Source: Ectothiorhodospira shaposhnikovii (GTDB lineage: Bacteria > Pseudomonadota > Gammaproteobacteria > Ectothiorhodospirales > Ectothiorhodospiraceae). Taken from it: a DNA stretch of 33,726 nucleotides. Made by a program: the position numbers and the translations under genes. Numbering within the stretch: position 1 is the stretch's first letter; each line of letters begins with the position of its first letter. Below are positions 33,606 through 33,726 of this stretch, one piece after another. The stretch spans positions 1 to 33,726 of the forward strand of contig NZ_NRSM01000035.1 in the NCBI RefSeq assembly GCF_016584105.1. The letters are read 5' to 3'. Under the pieces are notes generated by a model, which ran no database searches, was not told the DNA's origin, and was given only the letters and a program-made list of their open reading frames with translations.

Positions 33606-33726
33606 TGTTCTGGTCAAGTCGCAGCGGACACGGATTAAGCAGCAACCGCTAAAAAATGTTGCTGAGGGGTGATGTACCCCAGGGACGAGTGGAGCCGGTC
33701 GCTGTTGTACTCCATCTCGATGTACT
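33606..33726 (-). mobile_element. IS3-family insertion sequence, right end only
   Basis: The junction with the capsid gene lies at 33605/33606. From 33606 the DNA reads TGTTCTGGTCAAGTCGCAGC, a typical IS3-type terminal repeat starting TG, with GGACAC just behind. The element runs off the window, so its other end, target duplication and exact name cannot be seen. Its transposase points into the capsid gene, in the same direction as the phage genes. Confidence 0.85.
33635..33726 (-). CDS. IS3-family transposase OrfB, C-terminal fragment
   Basis: Only the last 29 residues are in the window. They read YIEMEYNSDRLHSSLGYITP followed by QQHFLAVAA and a stop. The YN-x(2)-R-x-H-(S/A)-S-LGY-x-(T/S)-P signature is the end of the rve-type integrase domain (DDE transposase) of IS3-family elements. 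The stop is 29 bp from the end of the element. The upstream part, with the catalytic residues, lies beyond 33726. Confidence 0.9.
   Translation of the reverse strand, partial: YIEMEYNSDRLHSSLGYITPQQHFLAVAA

Overview
The window reads as chromosomal DNA of a GC-rich proteobacterium, most likely beta- or gamma-proteobacterial. That rests on the codon choice, the short Shine-Dalgarno (SD) sequences, and the style of the phage and restriction proteins; nothing in the window fixes the genus. It has two accessory blocks facing each other: a plus-strand anti-phage defence operon (about 0.2-14.7 kb) and a minus-strand block of prophage late genes (about 16.0-33.6 kb). A solitary DNA methyltransferase gene lies between them. 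There are no tRNA, rRNA or CRISPR features.

Defence block. A probable sigma70-type promoter overlapped by a small inverted repeat (202-232) precedes a WYL-domain repressor (280-1173). Next come a type I restriction-modification cluster with TWO tandem, non-identical HsdM genes (1187-2683 and 2680-4197), one two-TRD HsdS (4190-5356) and HsdR (5353-8331). The four hsd genes overlap by 4-8 nt. Nine bases later is a DUF262/DUF1524 (GmrSD-like) nuclease (8341-10440). After a 43 bp gap follows a 1418-residue fusion of a RecB/Cas4-like nuclease and a Dna2/Upf1-like SF1 helicase, carrying four cysteines that could hold an Fe-S cluster (10484-14740). All are co-directional and plausibly co-regulated by the WYL protein: a layered defence unit with modification-dependent and independent arms.

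Middle. A site-specific DNA methyltransferase (14753-15904, minus) ends 12 bp from the helicase stop. No partner endonuclease is seen beside it, and its base composition looks more AT-rich than its neighbours.

Prophage block, in transcription order (minus strand, right to left): a lambda E-type major capsid gene cut at its 5' end by an IS3-family element; head-tail connector; tail terminator; a small DUF7210-like protein; major tail protein; tail chaperones gpG/gpGT with a clear -1 frameshift site (seven T's); a DUF6441-like protein; tape measure (1350 aa); five tail/baseplate proteins including a 1202-aa modular beta protein; a 675-aa tail hub protein and a 73-aa protein; then an intrinsic terminator; then the lysis cassette (single-TM protein, holin-like protein, GH24 endolysin). 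This is the late region of a long-tailed siphophage. Because the capsid gene is interrupted, the prophage is almost certainly defective for making virions as it stands. Integrase, attachment site, portal and terminase are not in the window.
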